From assembly GCA_029706075.1 (NCBI GenBank), contig JAINUG010000088.1:3740001-3804000 (forward strand): a stretch of DNA of 64,000 bases, read 5' to 3'. A program made the position numbers and the translations under genes. Numbering within the stretch: position 1 is the stretch's first letter; every line of letters starts with the position of its first letter. This document shows positions 22,783 through 59,053 of this stretch, in pieces. The notes below the pieces were generated by a model, which was given only the letters and a program-made list of their open reading frames with translations, did not search any database and was not told the DNA's origin. Source of the DNA: Aldrovandia affinis. Its lineage: Eukaryota > Chordata > Actinopteri > Notacanthiformes > Halosauridae.

Positions 22783-24855
22783 CTGTTACCATACATATTT
22801 TAAATACTGGTTGGGAATTGCCACTGTCAGCTGGCAGTTGTCACAGGTCCATAGCTAGCCAATGTAACACCCGGCTACAGCCTGTCAGCAAACCGTCCAC
22901 AACTCTCAGCTCAACCTACCATGGACACTAAACACAAACAAACAAAAAGCATGTTCTACAATGCTGTGACTTCAGCAAAAACAGCTAGCTAGATAACCAC
23001 GGCACGCAAGTTACCTAGCTAGGCTATTTCTTGACTGGTTGGTAAATAAGGCTTCAACTGTCACTGTACAATGCAAAATACTGTCCTACCAACATTATGA
23101 GCAAACCTAGTACAATAAAATATACAGTGCCCCTTTAAAGTCTACACCCCATCTCAACCATTACAGCCTGAAATTAAAGCATATTAAATCAAACTTTTTC
23201 CACCTTTACTTCCACATTTTACCCTACAACTTCCAAGTGAGAAAAGTTCTCAATTTCTGAACGTTAATTAAAAATAAACTAGAATAACTGGGTTGATAAG
23301 TCTACACCCTGCTGAGTTAGTGGTAGAAGCACCCTTTGCTTGAATTACAGCCATGTGATATTAAAGGTTTTGATGCTCATTTGAATTTCCTGTATTTTTC
23401 GGGTTTTGATCAAAACCTTTAACTTCTCACTTAACTTAGTTTTAAGGATTTAATATCCTTTGTGTATGCATGCATACTTTTTTTGCATTGAAAACATTTT
23501 GTTGAGATTTTATATTAGCTAACTGTCACATAGCAATGTATTTAAAAATGAGAACAATTAAGGCGTAATGCTGTAATGGCATTCTTATCCATATTGCCTT
23601 TTCACCACTGTCTGACGGGCTTTTATCTTGTGCAGTACATGCACAATGGTTGTTGTTTGTTGCTTCCTGAACGTTGGATCAGTGTCAAATTTTATCAGCG
23701 TTGTTTACAAGACTGGTGCAATCAAGGACATTTAAAGTATTGTTTTTAATTGGGGTTTTTGGCTTTTGTTTCTCGGTTGAACATTAGACCAGTGGAGAAT
23801 GATAAGTGGTATTTATCAGTGTTTAGAGGCCTATTGTTGAAACAAAGTTGTTAAACAAAAATATCTTTGTAGATCTCCCTAAATTACAAGCTCAGTCAGA
23901 TTCTGTGCATTGTTTTAATTTTAAGTGCATTCTCTTTTTTCAGAATTTTGAGAATTTCAGAAAAACCCCAAATATTAAAGCACTCGATGGTAAGTGATCA
24001 ACACACATCACAGGTACTGTGAAACACCACAAAAGGATTTCTTATTAACTAATCAGGATGACATCGTAATTTAAAGTGTTGAACAATATAATTTTGTTTC
24101 CCTCTGTCTCGTTGGAACAGTGCTATTGAATACCAGTAAAACAGACCCACAGGATCTGTGTTAATGGTGCAGTAATCACCATCAGAAGATGGTGATGTGC
24201 AATGTCTGGTAGAGACCAAAGCTCTGATTTACTGAGGTTTCTTTTGCCTTTAGGGGCACCTTACACTGGGAAGACCTGACCGTGAAAGGGTAGAGCGGAT
24301 CAATTAGCCTAGGCTGCATTTTTTTCCACCGTCAGTTTATGGATTTAACATATCTATAGCTCTTGACCTTTTGTTATACAAAAATGTTTATTAGTTTGGT
24401 ATGGGTTGGGGAGAGTATCAGTGTACTGTCCTTACATTTGAGAAAGATTTCTCTGATATTTGAGTGGCACTGCTCATTTCTGAATTGCCTCATCGGTAAA
24501 CCACAGTTCAGCTGAAATGGGCTTCGTTCACATTGCACTCTTAAATTCTGTGCAGCTAATTTATCACACAGTACCCTGTTATATTAACTGAAGTAACCTT
24601 TCCATGCACATGATCAAACTGAAACAAATTGACGCAGTGTTGGTGTAGCCTGATGATGGATTCCTATGTAGGTAGGGTAGCATTAGCCCAGAGGCATGAC
24701 TGAAATCAGTTACCTGGTAGGTAATAAGTTGCCATGTGACAACAGAGGGTTTAGGAGATATTAACACTAATAAAATGGATTGTGACTTTTATAGCCTTAG
24801 TCTTGACCCAGTTGCTATTTTCCTGCAAGATGAATGCACTGCCTCTAGTTATATA
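22783..24855. other. Non-coding; MITE end only
   Basis: No gene seen. Bases 23122-23345 carry ACAGTGCCCCTTTAAAG, CTACACCCC and similar fish Tc1-type MITE sequence without a detectable right end. Bases 23361-23424 hold an imperfect hairpin (AAAGGTTTTGAT ... ATCAAAACCTTT). Confidence 0.45.
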
Positions 24856-26098
24856 CACTCAGTGGCCACTTTATTAGGTACACCTGTACACCTGCTCGTT
24901 AATGCAATTATCTAATCAGTCAATTATGTGGCAGCAACTCAATGCATAAAAGCATGCAGACATGGTCAAGAGGTTCAGTTGTTGTTCAGACCAAAAATCT
25001 GAATGATGGGGAAGAAATGTCTAAGTGACTTTGACCGTGGAATGATTGTTGGTGCCAGACGGGGTGGTGTGAGTATCTCAGAAACTGCCGATCTCATGGG
25101 ATTTTCACGCACAACAGTCTCTAGAGAGTTTACAGAGAATGGTGCGAAAAACAAAAAACATCCAGTGAGCGGCAGTCTTGTGGGCAAAAACGCCTTGTTA
25201 ATGAGAGAGGTCAGAGGAGAATTTGCCAGACTGGTTCAAGCTGACAGGAAGGCGACAGTAACTCAAGTAACCACACGTTACAACAGTGGTATGCAGAAGA
25301 GCATCTCTGAATGCACAACATGTCAAACCTTGAAGTGGATGGGCTACAGCAGCAGGAGACCACACCGGGTTCCACTCCTGTCAGCTAAGAACAGGAAAGT
25401 GAGGCTACAGTGGGCACAGGCTCACCAAAACTGGACAGTTGAAGATTGGAAAAACGCTGCCTAGTCTGATGAATGTCGATTTCTGCTGCGACATGCAGAT
25501 AGTAGGGTCCGAATTTGGCGTAAACAACATGAATCCATGCATCCATCCTGCCTTGTGTCAACGGTTCAGGCTGGTGGTGGTGGTGGTGGTGGTGGTGGTG
25601 GTGGTGTAATGGTGTGGGGAATGTTTTCTTGGCACACATTAGGCTCCTTAATACCAATTGAGCATTGTTTAAATGCCACAGCCTACCAGAGTCTTGTTGC
25701 TGACCATGTGCATCCCTTTATGACCACGTCTACCCATCTTCTAATGGTTACTTCCAGCAGGATAATGCGCCATGTCACAAAGAACACGTAATCTCAAGTT
25801 GGTTCCACGAACATGGCAATGAGTTCAGTGTACTCCAATGGCCTCCACAGTCACCAGATCTTAGTCTAATAGAGCACCTTTGGGATGTGGTGGAACGAGA
25901 GATTCGCAACACTAATGTGCAGCTGGTAAATCTGCAGCAACTGCGTGATGCTATCATGTCAACATGGGCCAGAATCTCTGAGGAATGTTTCCAGCACCTT
26001 GTTGAATCCATGCCACAAAGAATTTAGGCTGTTCTGGGGGCAAAGGGGGGTCCTACTCATTACTAGAAAGGTGTACCTAATAAAGTGGCCACTGAGTG
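24856..26098 (+). mobile_element. Tc1/mariner transposon, both ends present
   Basis: The terminal repeats start CACTCAGTGGCCACTTTATT and end with its reverse complement at 26098. TA flanks both ends (24854-24855 and 26099-26100). At 1,243 bases it is a normal length for a Tc1-type element. The single transposase frame inside is broken in two places. Confidence 0.92.
25003..26027 (+). pseudogene. Tc1-type transposase, one stop and one frameshift
   Basis: The start MMGKKCLSDFDRGMIVG is followed by a paired helix-turn-helix region to about residue 120. The catalytic region has SDE (first Asp, after 25464), QDNAPCH (second Asp, near 25765) and LIEHLWD (Glu, near 25870). The spacing fits a DD34E enzyme. 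A TAG at 25462-25464 stands where the family normally has tryptophan just before SDE. A frame change near 25735-25743 separates the two aspartates. A (GGT)n run at 25573-25606 expands the usual short glycine stretch before VMVWG to about eleven glycines. The final stop is at 26025-26027. Confidence 0.9.
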
Positions 26099-26100
26099 TA

Positions 26101-27024
26101 TAAAGCTCTCTGTCATAAAATGATTACCCTTGCTCATCAATGAGTCAACCTGTTTGGGGAGTTAAATGGCAGCTCTGGTGAATGTAGGAGCCAGATTCTT
26201 TCCTGTCCTTTCCTTTGCAGATCATGAGACTGCAGTGCTTTTGTTTGCTCACCCCCACAGTCCAGGAGAAGGCTACGCTCTTTATGGTTCTGCTGCTTAA
26301 AATGTGACTGCTCAAGTAACGGATTAATTTGTGATGCGTGCTGTCCGTTGTGTGTCTGGAGGAGAGCAAGGGAGAGGAGGAAATTGGGGACGATTTCTGA
26401 TTGTAATTCAGGGGGTGAAGAGCGCCTGCTGTTTGACGTCAGTGTGGGCAAATAGAGTCTGGTGTGAGTCATGTCAGGAGTGAGCGAGAGACCTAGAGAA
26501 AGGGAGAGAGCTGGCTGGAGAGAAAGAAAGAGGGGTGAGAAGAGAAACCGAGAGGGGGGAGGAGATGTACTGGTAGAACAGAGAGGGAAATGTCAGCTCT
26601 CCTGAAATGTGACAGGAGAGAAATTGGGAGGGGCTGTCTGATTATTACCTGCATGGCACAGTGTGCCAAGCAGTCTGGAGCTCAATCCAAATGTAACCCC
26701 TAGCGCTTCACTTCCATTATGCAAGCTTACTTCACATTGAGGGCCATTGAGCAGGGTTTAAGAGTTGGGGCCTATATAACGGCATTATTTAGACACCGCT
26801 GCACAGATTCGTGTAGTAATGTCATTTCTGTGATGGTGTCTACCAGGGAGGTCGCGATTTATTTTGCAGCGTTCCTCTGGAACCAACTGGGAGAAGATTC
26901 CTGAAAAGAAACATGCCGTATTAGCCTACTGGCGTTGTTGGTGGCAAATAAGGTGTCATTTGAGAAGAAAAAAATATATATTTTAAGCTCTTAATTGTCA
27001 CGGGCTTGCCGGCAGGCTGGCTAC
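26101..27024. other. Non-coding; no gene seen
   Basis: Mixed composition with a GA-rich stretch at 26480-26570. I see no repeat family I can name. Confidence 0.45.
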
Positions 27025-29400
27025 ATCACGTAACACGATCTTAAGAACATAAGAATACATAATGACGAGAATGGGCTGTTCAGTTCATCTAGACTCTTCA
27101 TGTCCTAATCTAATGAGTATTTAGTACTGCATCTAGCCTGGACTTGAATAGCCCAAGTGTTTCTGCCTCTACTACCTGACCTGACAAGCTGTTTCAGGCA
27201 TTGACAACTCTGTGTGTAAAGAAAAAAACTAAACATCCTCATATCCGTGCAGAATTAGCCTTAAACTAATTTCCACCTGTGGCCTCTTGTTCTGCTAACC
27301 AAACTTATCTTAAAAACTCTTTGGTAGTTCAGTTTGTTAATCCCTTTTATAAATGTAAAAACCACAATCAAATGTTTGCTAAGCTTGAATAGATTGAGAG
27401 CCTTAAGTCTGTCCACATAACTTCTACCTTTCATATCAGGTACCAATTTAGCTGCCCTTCTTTGAACTTTTTTCAGAGCTTCTATATCTTTCTTATAGCA
27501 TGGTGCCCAGAATTGTACACAGTACTCTAAGGGAGGTTTGACAAAGGCCTCCTTATAACCTCCTTTGATTTCTATTGAATACTTTTTGCTATGTATCCCA
27601 GCATCCTGTTGGCCCTTTTCACTTCTGTAGCCCACTGCTTAAATGCAGATAGACTTTGATCAATTACAATTATTTTTATTTGAATTCTTCAAAGCTCAAT
27701 TCTTTTTCAAATTGAATACATACTGATTTTTTTTCTCCCATAAAATCTTCCTCTTATATTTTTATTTCCCACATCCATAACTTTACATTTAGCAATGTTG
27801 AATGTTATCTGCCATGTTTCTGCACATTGTTGTGTTTAAATCATCTTCGATTACCTCAGTCGATTCCAAACTGTTTGCTAAATCCCCAAGTTTAGTATCA
27901 TCTGCAAATTTAACTATTTTGCTACTAACATCCCTATCAAGATAATTTATGTAAATAAGAAAGAGCTGAGGTCCGAGCACCGATCCCTACGGGATTCCAC
28001 TGCTCTTAGCACCTAGGTCAGATACGACCCCACCTACTGTTACTCTTTGTATTCGCCCTTGCAGCCAATTATGAACCCACTCTGAAACAACTCCTGTAAT
28101 TCCTACTGAATTCATTGTAACAATGAATATCTAGTGTGGTACCTTGTCAAAATTCCAAGTCTATAATATAATAAGCCTGGTTCAAGTCAAAACACTTTGT
28201 AGCCTCTTCAAAAAGTCCAGGAGGTTTGTTAGGCATGACCTCCCCTTAAGAAAACCATATTAGCTATCCCTTAAAATACTATTGTTTTTCAAGAATGATT
28301 CCAACTTGTCAGAAATAATACATTCCAGTATTTTACATGAGATGCAAGTATTGATTTCCCTCTCATAGACTGAGTAACAGACTGTACCAAAAAGCAGTCA
28401 TTAACCACATCTACAAACTCCTCTTCACACTTAAGCCTGACCTAATGCTACTTCTTAGTTAATAGAGGGGTAATTGAAGTCGCCCATTGTTAACGTCTCT
28501 CCTTCCGCACAGGCTTGTTTTTTGTTACCATAGAAACCATATTTATGTTGCTGTTAGAAGCTGGTGGGCTGTAGCATACTCCTGTATTAAGGCCCTTCTC
28601 ATGATCTCCCAATAGTCTAATCTAGATGTCCTGACATGGAATGAATTAGTTAATTGTGTTTCACATAAAGTACCACACCCACACCTCTTTTATTAGTTCT
28701 ATCCTTACTAAACAATGTATACCCCTCCACGTTATATGGACAATATTCATCCCTGTCTACTGCACGAAGCCATGTTTCTGTAATCCCAAAGATGTTATAA
28801 CCCCCATTAAACATGACAGCCTCCAGTTTCCAGAATGTATTTTTTATGCTTCTAGCATTAAAACACAGGAACTTCAGAGCACTACTCATAGTGTCCTTCC
28901 CCTCCACACATAACTATGCCAAACCACCTCTATTCACGTTATGCTGTAAAAGGTCTTTATTAATTATATTCTCACAGTTATTATTATACTCTGCCCTGGT
29001 ATCTTCCATCTGGGCAGTCTGTACCTCACTATCTGTAATACTACTACTAATTTCCCTCCCTGTCCCCCCAGTCACTAGTTTCACTAGTTAGAGTCCCAGT
29101 GCCCTTTAAACCTGTACACCTCTTTCCTAAACCAGGTTTGTAGCCAGGTGTTAAATCTTCATATATAATTCTGCTTCCCTTTACTAGCATGTGGTACTGG
29201 CAAAATTCCAGAGAAGACCACCGTAGAGGTTCTGTTCCTGATTTTTGATCCTAATTCTATAAATTTGTCCTGCAGAACCCCAAACCTACCCTTACCTATG
29301 TCATTGGCTCCAACATTGGACCATGACCACTGGATCCACCCCTGCTCTGGCCAGGAGCTTGTCCGTGTGTTCCAGGAGGTCTCCAGAATGGGCACCAGAC
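27025..29400 (-). mobile_element. CR1/L2-group LINE, degenerate
   Basis: On the minus strand from the right: an endonuclease start with LCFNARSIKNTFWKLE and ITETWLRAVDRDE (28907 downward), then LFSKDRTNKRGVGVVLYV. A reverse-transcriptase segment follows with LFLIYINYLDRDVSSK and KFADDTKLGDLA (27980-27789; FADD catalytic box). The C-terminal segment is PPLEYCVQFWAPCYKKDIE and RTRGHRWKLV (27635-27261). The 3' end near 27040 reads TATGTATTCTTATGTTCTTA, a tail typical of this group. Many stops and deletions are present. The left boundary is well placed; the right one is approximate. Confidence 0.8.
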
Positions 29401-29709
29401 ATGTATCATTCGAGACTCCTTTCCCCGTGAACAGATTATACTGTCTACATATCTAGTAATTGATTCCTCCATTATGACTTACTCCCTTTTCCTTGGTGGC
29501 GTGGCCGCCAGGGTGCCCTGCGGTTTATCAGTCCTCCCAGTCACAGAGGGCTGGGCCAGATCCTCTTCCTGCAAGGACTTGAATCGGTTGGACACCAGAA
29601 ACTCAGGAGATGCCACCCCTGCATGTGCATGCCCTTTTCTATGTTTACGCCCTACCATCATCCAACTCTCTCCCTACCTGCTGTAGAGGCTCATCCCTAC
29701 CCAGCTTCA

Positions 29710-29868
29710 GCATGTGTGTGTATCTGTGTGTGTCTGCGTGCGTGCGTGCGTTGCGTGCGTCCGTGTGTTGCACAGTGGTTTAGCAGTCACTGGAGTGTCA
29801 GGACTGACTAGCCTTCACAGTGATTTGGCAGTCACTAGAGTGTGAGGACTGACTAGCCCTCATAGTGA
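29710..29868. repeat. (TG/CG)n run and a 49-base tandem pair
   Basis: Bases 29713-29766 are TG and CGTG repeats. Bases 29772-29818 and 29819-29868 are two copies of a unit with TTTAGCAGTCACT or TTTGGCAGTCACT, GAGTGT and AGGACTGACTAGCC. Confidence 0.7.
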
Positions 29869-32157
29869 TTTAGAAGGTCTGCAGGAGGTCTCAGAGAAGG
29901 CAGTGTATTTTGGGTAATGGGAGCGTTGTTTCTTTATACTGAAGGGAGAAGTTTCCCGTAAGCACTGATTTAGGACCAGGTAACTACCCAAATCCTAACC
30001 ATTAGGAAGAAAAACGCAAAACTGACTTCCGCCCAGAGCTCACCAGCAACTTCCACCCACACCTTTATTTACTTTGCATTCCCAGGCAGGAGGTGACTCC
30101 AGGATCTTCTGTGCTTTTACCAAGAAGGATGTGAGGCAATAAACCAGTGCAGTAAAATAAAAAAAATAAAAATATATATGCATGATTTTTCTCTCCATTT
30201 TTTTCCTATTTGGTGGCCAATTGTACCCTTTATTGAATCCCCCCCAAGGAAACATTTTTTCCATTTTGCTGAGGACCTGCCAAGTTCCTCCAATATTGGA
30301 ACACCTATGCTAATGAATTTTTGTCACTATTGTTGACAAAAATATTGAATAGTTAGTAGTCCTGGAGGATTTCTGATAATGGAATGTTCGGTAACAGGGA
30401 AAGGATTTATCATATGAAATGGATAGGAGTCAAGGGCGCAACCACATTAAATATTGGGGGGGACATAATGAAAGGGAATGTTTTATAGCCACAAATTATT
30501 GGGGGGGACAGGTATGACTGTTTTGAGTACCCCCTGCCCCACCCACTCATTACACCTATGATATGAGTCTCTTGGTACAGTAGAGAATCTTGGCTCCCTG
30601 ACTGGGCTGCTCTACACTGACAGTAAGTTGAGCAAATTACTTTGTTTGGATTCATTCATTATTTTATTATTATTATTATTATTTAGCGAATAGGCCTACT
30701 TGTTGTGTGCACATGCTTGTGTGTAAAACATTTTCCTCACACAAATAATTTCCATCGTAATCCTGTGTACTTTGAGTTAAACTCGAACTTCTAAATCCAA
30801 AATTGATTTCTCCTTCACGTGGAGAGGGCACCAGCTCCCAGCTGTGCTAAGCTTATACTAATTATATACATGCTGATTTTGTTGAGCTTTTTTGCTGAAA
30901 ATATTCAACTGGCAAGCATATAACTGGCAAGCATATCACAAAATATAGCACTATTTTGAGATAAAGCAAAGTGTGTCTGTCTCTTCATCATGTTTTTACC
31001 CCGCCCCCCAATGCGTAGATTGATTTCCGGTGACCGATGAAGCAGTCTGGGGGTTTCATTAGACGAGTCCGAAGACATGTTGTGGTGAAAGTAACCTTAT
31101 GAGGTCCAGCGGAGGCCTTTTAAAATAGCCGTAATGAACATGTGTGTCGGCTGTTTGGCTGATGATGTTTTTCTTTTAGGAGATTATGTATATTCAGACC
31201 TAGTTTGGATGAAGGACTGTTTTGAAAGGTTTGCTTCAAAGGACAAGGCTAATTAATGGAGGCTTTGTATAAGCCTGGCTAGTTCACGAGGTCTTAGTTT
31301 ATCTTTATTTCTGTGTCATAGAAGCTTTTGGAAGCTTTATTTACAACTGAACAAAATGAAATGGACTCCAGTGCATTGTAAATACATGACCTTACCATTT
31401 TCTGTGTCTTGTCTGAGATTGACCCCATGAATGTACCTGAGGGCAGGCACTAACTATCAAACTGAATTAAATTGTGTTACAAATGTCACACAATCGTTGT
31501 GAGTTTAAAAATAGTGCGATAATGTGAGTCGGAAGAGTGCTACCAACCATGTTCCAATAGGCAGCGACATGGGATGGATCTGCGACTAGCCATACAGCTG
31601 TGGGTTTGAATTTGGGGTGTGACTCTGCTGTTGTGCTAGGGACTACTTTTGTTTAGCAGTAATTACTTTAGTACCATATTTAGCTGTATAAATTGATAGC
31701 AGGACATCTGTGCTACGGATATCTGCTAATCTAAAGTGCTAGCAAAGTCAGTTATTAGGATACACCCAAACCAAACCTCACAGTGAACAGGGACATGGCT
31801 AAGGCCAGGTTTAGTGTTTACTGTGTGAGTCACTGCTCAGTAATTGTACTGCCATTCTTTAGTTTAAATTCTGTTGAATTTAATGGAAATTAGACTATAT
31901 TTAGAGCAAAATGCCAGTTTTGAGCCATATAGCCCTGTGTCCATTCTGGCTTGTGTGTAGTCCAATTTAACACTCTGGCTGAGTCATTTATTGATCACTA
32001 TATTTATAATTACCTTCCGTTTTAATTGAGTTCTTAAATGAGTTCTTAATTGCCTCTTTCTGTCCATGTCATGGCTGTTGTAAAAAACAAATTGTGCTCT
32101 AAATTCGTACTGAAAATGTTAAGGATGTCTGTAGTTTTTTTGAATTGTTTCATCCTC

Positions 32158-32159
<2 letters not shown>
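29869..32159. other. Non-coding; SINE tail piece only
   Basis: No gene seen. Bases 30170-30235 (TTTTTTTCCTATTTGG, GGCCAATTGTACCC) match the A-rich side of the SINE at 46790. Bases 30430-30510 contain two ATTGGGGGGGACA motifs of a common fish repeat. (TTA)n lies at 30661-30684. Confidence 0.4.
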
Positions 32160-32188
<29 letters not shown>

Positions 32189-32222
32189 TCAAATATACAC
32201 GCCGATCATTACCTTTAGAGGC

Positions 32223-32288
<66 letters not shown>
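32160..32288. repeat. Two (CA)n microsatellites
   Basis: Bases 32160-32189 and 32225-32288, separated by about 35 bases of unique sequence. Confidence 0.95.
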
Positions 32289-32291
<3 letters not shown>

Positions 32292-34890
32292 CGCAGTGTA
32301 CAGAGAGACTTGGGGAACAAATCAGAACAAATTAAATTTGAATGTGTGAACAATCAATTGTATTCTCCTATGAAATACCTGGCCCTTCCTCAAAGAAGGG
32401 TAGAGTTTTTAGTTAATGCTGGGAATCATTGATGAATTTTCATCATTCCCAGAATGTTAAAAAGGTTTTTTACATCTTTTTTTTTTTATCTCTCTCGCCA
32501 AAGGACAGTTCATATGAAGTACTGCTGTTACTGTTGGCAGCAACAAAAACATCATATTTCACCAGCTCTGGCGAAGTTGTCAAAAATAATAATTTTTTTA
32601 TATTAGAAGCCTTAGAATAATTGGTCATGTGTTGACAAAGATGGGATTTTCAATAGTTAGCCTATCCTTTCAAACTCAACAACAACCATAAGTTGAGAGC
32701 AGTCCTACCAAACTGTGCATGATACAACATAAAAATAATAATAATTAAAAACCATATAGGACATACATTAAACACAATAGCATACTGTCACATGCTGTAT
32801 GACACACTCTGGAGGAGAACAGAGCAGCAGGAGACAGAGTGGAGTTGACGGTCTATGAACCGGGTCTTTATTTCTCTCCCCCTTGTGAGAGAGCAGGGCA
32901 AACAAAATAATCAAAAAGCTTTGACCATGGGTTCGGGACACAAAACAATAAACGGAAATAACAAACTAAACCAAACTCTGCATTAAACATTAACACAAAC
33001 ACAGAAGCTTCACAACTTTGCTTGCTTTCACGTGTGAACACCATTCTCATTCTTCATTCTTCTTCTCCTGTGTTCCAGACACCTACTAAGAGAGCACAGC
33101 AGTTTTAAGCACACAGGTATGATTAGACAATGCAATACAGGTGTGCGCTGGCTGCTCTGCCAGTACGCGTGGCTGCTAATTGCCCTGATTCTGCTGCCAA
33201 GACCGACGCCTTCCACACCGACATAACAATAAATAATGGAAAGAAATGTAATCTTTCTATAGCCATTTCCTAGTCACAAAAGGAAAAGATGAAATAATAG
33301 TTGAACCCCTTTAAATTGGGGTGATTAAATCAAAATGACATAGAAGTCGGGCTTTGCAAAATTCTGAAGCTTAGTTACAGATTTATTTTTATTTTTATCA
33401 AAAGCTAATTTCATCATCTCACACCTTAAACATATCCTTGCACATTATTTCATTTCAATTCTAGTAATTTCCCTCAGCACTCTTTCCCTGACACCCCCCT
33501 CCCCTTGTTTGTGTGGCCAATCAGGACGGATAAATTAGATCAAATTAAGATTGGTAGGTGGAAATTGCCTGTGAGCACCTGTGCCCGTACAGTTAGCTGG
33601 TCCTATATCTGCTTCGGGGCAACTTCTCCCTTGAGCAAATGATGACAACCCAACAACAATTATCTTTGTTTATTTCAACTATTGTATTTAAAATAGGCTA
33701 TCATGTTCAAATTCTCTGATGTGAAGCGGAATTCCCTCCACTGTTTTCGTACCATAATGGTATGCATGCCATTTGAGAACCAACCACAAAGTGGAAGGAT
33801 ATAAAAACAAGGTGTATTTTCACAGATTTGTAAACAACCTGGAATCTGTCTAGCTGTTTTGGTGATTAGAAGTAACAAATGCCTTCTTTTGAATGATACT
33901 TTTGTGACATGAAGGAGTGCATTGACTTGTGTAGCGAGTAAGTTTTGCAAAAAATCTTATGACAACCATGTCATGGGATTTCAGCTTTTGGTGTTCAAAT
34001 TCAATGTGTGTGACCACACTGCCAGTTGTGGTCACATTTAGCCTACCAAATGGGACTGTGCTTGTTTCCTGCCAGTGAAAATGGATACCATGCAAAAAGT
34101 TGTTCCATTAAGGAGACCAGACGATCGCAAAAAGCTAGTGGAAGAAAAATAAGCAAGAAAAGGCGGTGTTGCAGCATTGACTGTTCAAAGACCCCCTCCC
34201 CCATCTCTCCATGCAAAACTGCTGTCGGAGAGGGTTGAGTCATGGGATCGGGGTGGAACAGTTTCAGGTTTCTATAGCTCACTTGAAATATTAATAATAT
34301 TCATGTTGTTTGAGAAATCTTGCGTCCCCCCACCACCACTCACGGCAGATAATGTAGTTTTCACAGCATGAACGCCACACTCGCTCACTGCATTGCTCGC
34401 ACCAATGTCACAGCAATGCTGTGAGAACGTTATGCGTTAGGGGGGGTGGTGGTGTTCCTCTCTCCCTCTGTCCACTGTAGTTTAATGGTACCGTGTGGGA
34501 GGCAGGTGCCATACGAGCAATTTATTGAGCGCAGCATAAATGTAGACTGCTTTATGAAGGAATACTCAGAGAAGATATGCAGATTCATGTGATGATAAGA
34601 GAAGCGCTGGAAAGCATCTCTTTGCATATCTGCTTCAGACGTCCCTCCATAAAGTGCTGCCTGGTTTTATCCTGTCCTGTGTGCGTTTCTGTTTGTTTAA
34701 TATCTGATTATGTTTCTTTCGCTGGTGTGCCTATTATGCTGTTGAAAATAATATGTTTTATTTGCGGCGAGATGTTGTTAAGACACGGCATGATGTTAAG
34801 AGGGGTATTGCGATAATCTTGTCACGCCGCTGTTGGGAGTTTGCTCAACTGCTTGTAACTTTTTTTTTTTTTTTCTTTTCTTTTTTTCTT
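32289..34890. other. Non-coding upstream of SGSM3
   Basis: No coding exon seen. Bases 32810-33225 look like one repeat unit (GGAGGAGAACAGAGC to ACACCGACATAAC), possibly a non-autonomous element, but without clear ends. A T-rich run at 34860-34888 is the polypyrimidine tract of the next exon. Confidence 0.4.
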
Positions 34891-34896
34891 CTCCAG

Positions 34897-34991
34897 AGCC
34901 AGCAACCGTGGACTGACCCCCCCTTGCTCCCGCACCCAAGTGGTCACTCTGTATAAACCCTGTGCTTTATCGCAACAGTTAATCTCTCAGC

Positions 34992-34998
<7 letters not shown>
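34897..34998 (+). other. SGSM3: SGSM3 exon with 5' UTR and start codon
   Basis: A long pyrimidine tract ending CTTCTCCAG (34888-34896) makes an acceptor, and GTAAGC at 34999 is a strong donor. The exon would hold 95 non-coding bases and the first seven coding bases. This implies at least one further non-coding exon upstream. Confidence 0.5.
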
Positions 34999-57532
<22,534 letters not shown>

Positions 57533-59053
57533 ACAGACAGACACACACACACACACACACACACACAGGCTGAAATTCAGACCCGAACTCAGAAGACCTG
57601 ACATACCCACACACTCACTAACATGCAGATACAGTAAAACTATTTGTGGTAACCTACCCAAACACTAAGATGATACACTGACGCACACTGTACAAAGGAC
57701 ACTCCGGTATACACACACAGTGACACATTGTCGTTGCTCTCCTTGCCTTGAAACACTGTTATGTTTGCATCGACTGAAGCCTCCTTCCAAAGAGAAATGA
57801 TCAGACGACGAAGAGCCCCTTGTACCCCCAATGTTAATGACACGCAATGAAGGCAAGGTCCGTTCTGCAGTGATGCCAACTGCAAACATTTTGTTTAGCT
57901 TGTCAGAGTCCATTCATTTCTCAGTCCTTGGGCAAGACCAATGCATTTAAATGCATACATTTTCAGTGTCACCCACTCTTGCTTCCACTTCTTACAAGGT
58001 GAAAATGAGAGCAAGTTTTAAAATGGGTGCATTGGTGGTTTGAAAACCGCATTTCTCTTGGGAATAGTAGGCATTAATATTTTTGTATTCTTTGCTTTTG
58101 CGTTTCCTTAAAGACAGAGGAACCAGTTCATTTAACAACCATCCCCCCTGTCCAAAGTTCTCCTAGTTGACCTGTCAAAGCTATGCGGATTGGGAGAGGG
58201 AGTTCAGTGGTAGCTACTTCTTGCTTATGAAGCACTAAAATTTAAGCTGTAAGTGAGGCTGGTTAGTGTTCACACTCATACAGGTGATGTACGTTGTCCA
58301 GCCAACAAAACGTTCAGGCACTTTGATGACTTTTGTGCAGGCTCTGGGTAATGGCCAACACGCATCTAGCGAATTCACCACAATAGTGCTGTGGTTGTTT
58401 TGGTCCGATTTGTACATTTTTATTTTTAGCTGGACACCGGCACACCAGCGATTCTAATGTGGCACAGCTCTGATCATACATTGACTCTTTCAGGACAGGA
58501 CACTCGAGGTGAAAACGGTCTGTTTCACTGAAAATGTACAGCTGCATGTACAGTTGCAAGGTGTTCTCGTCTACATTTAAAATAGCCTGCCTAAGATGTA
58601 TTGGACAGAATAGAGGAACACATAAGGATTTGAGTACACTTACTTTACCTTGAGTGCAATACAGTGCAACATGTTATTGCTGTCAATTTCTGTCAAAAGA
58701 TGTTAAGAATGAAGCTTTGTGTTAAATAATTTCCAGTCATAATTATCTCGATGCACACCACGCATATGATTTGAAATGTATAGTATGGGAAAAGTCAACT
58801 CGTGCCGCAGGTTTCAGAGGTAATGCGCAGTTGAGTGGAGTTCATTTTGCAGTGGGGGAGCGATCCAGTGCGTGTCACTCTGGGCAGTAGGTTCTGCTGG
58901 TGGAACGCCACTGTCCCATGTTCCAAGCAGCACATGAGCAGTTATACCAGTCAGCCTTTCCCCACCTGCTCTGCGACAGTTGAAAGTGACCAAGAGAACT
59001 AACAGGGCTTTTTTGACTTATCCACTTGTATGTACAGTAAAACAAATAATAAA
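57533..59053 (+). other. SGSM3: Probable SGSM3 3' UTR
   Basis: Non-coding sequence follows the stop, with (CA)n at 57541-57568. A clean AATAAA at 59048-59053 is a candidate polyadenylation signal. The extent is inferred. Confidence 0.35.

Noticed and set aside
32046..32349. Frames of alternating Thr-His or Cys-Val
   Set aside because: (CA)n translated; not proteins.
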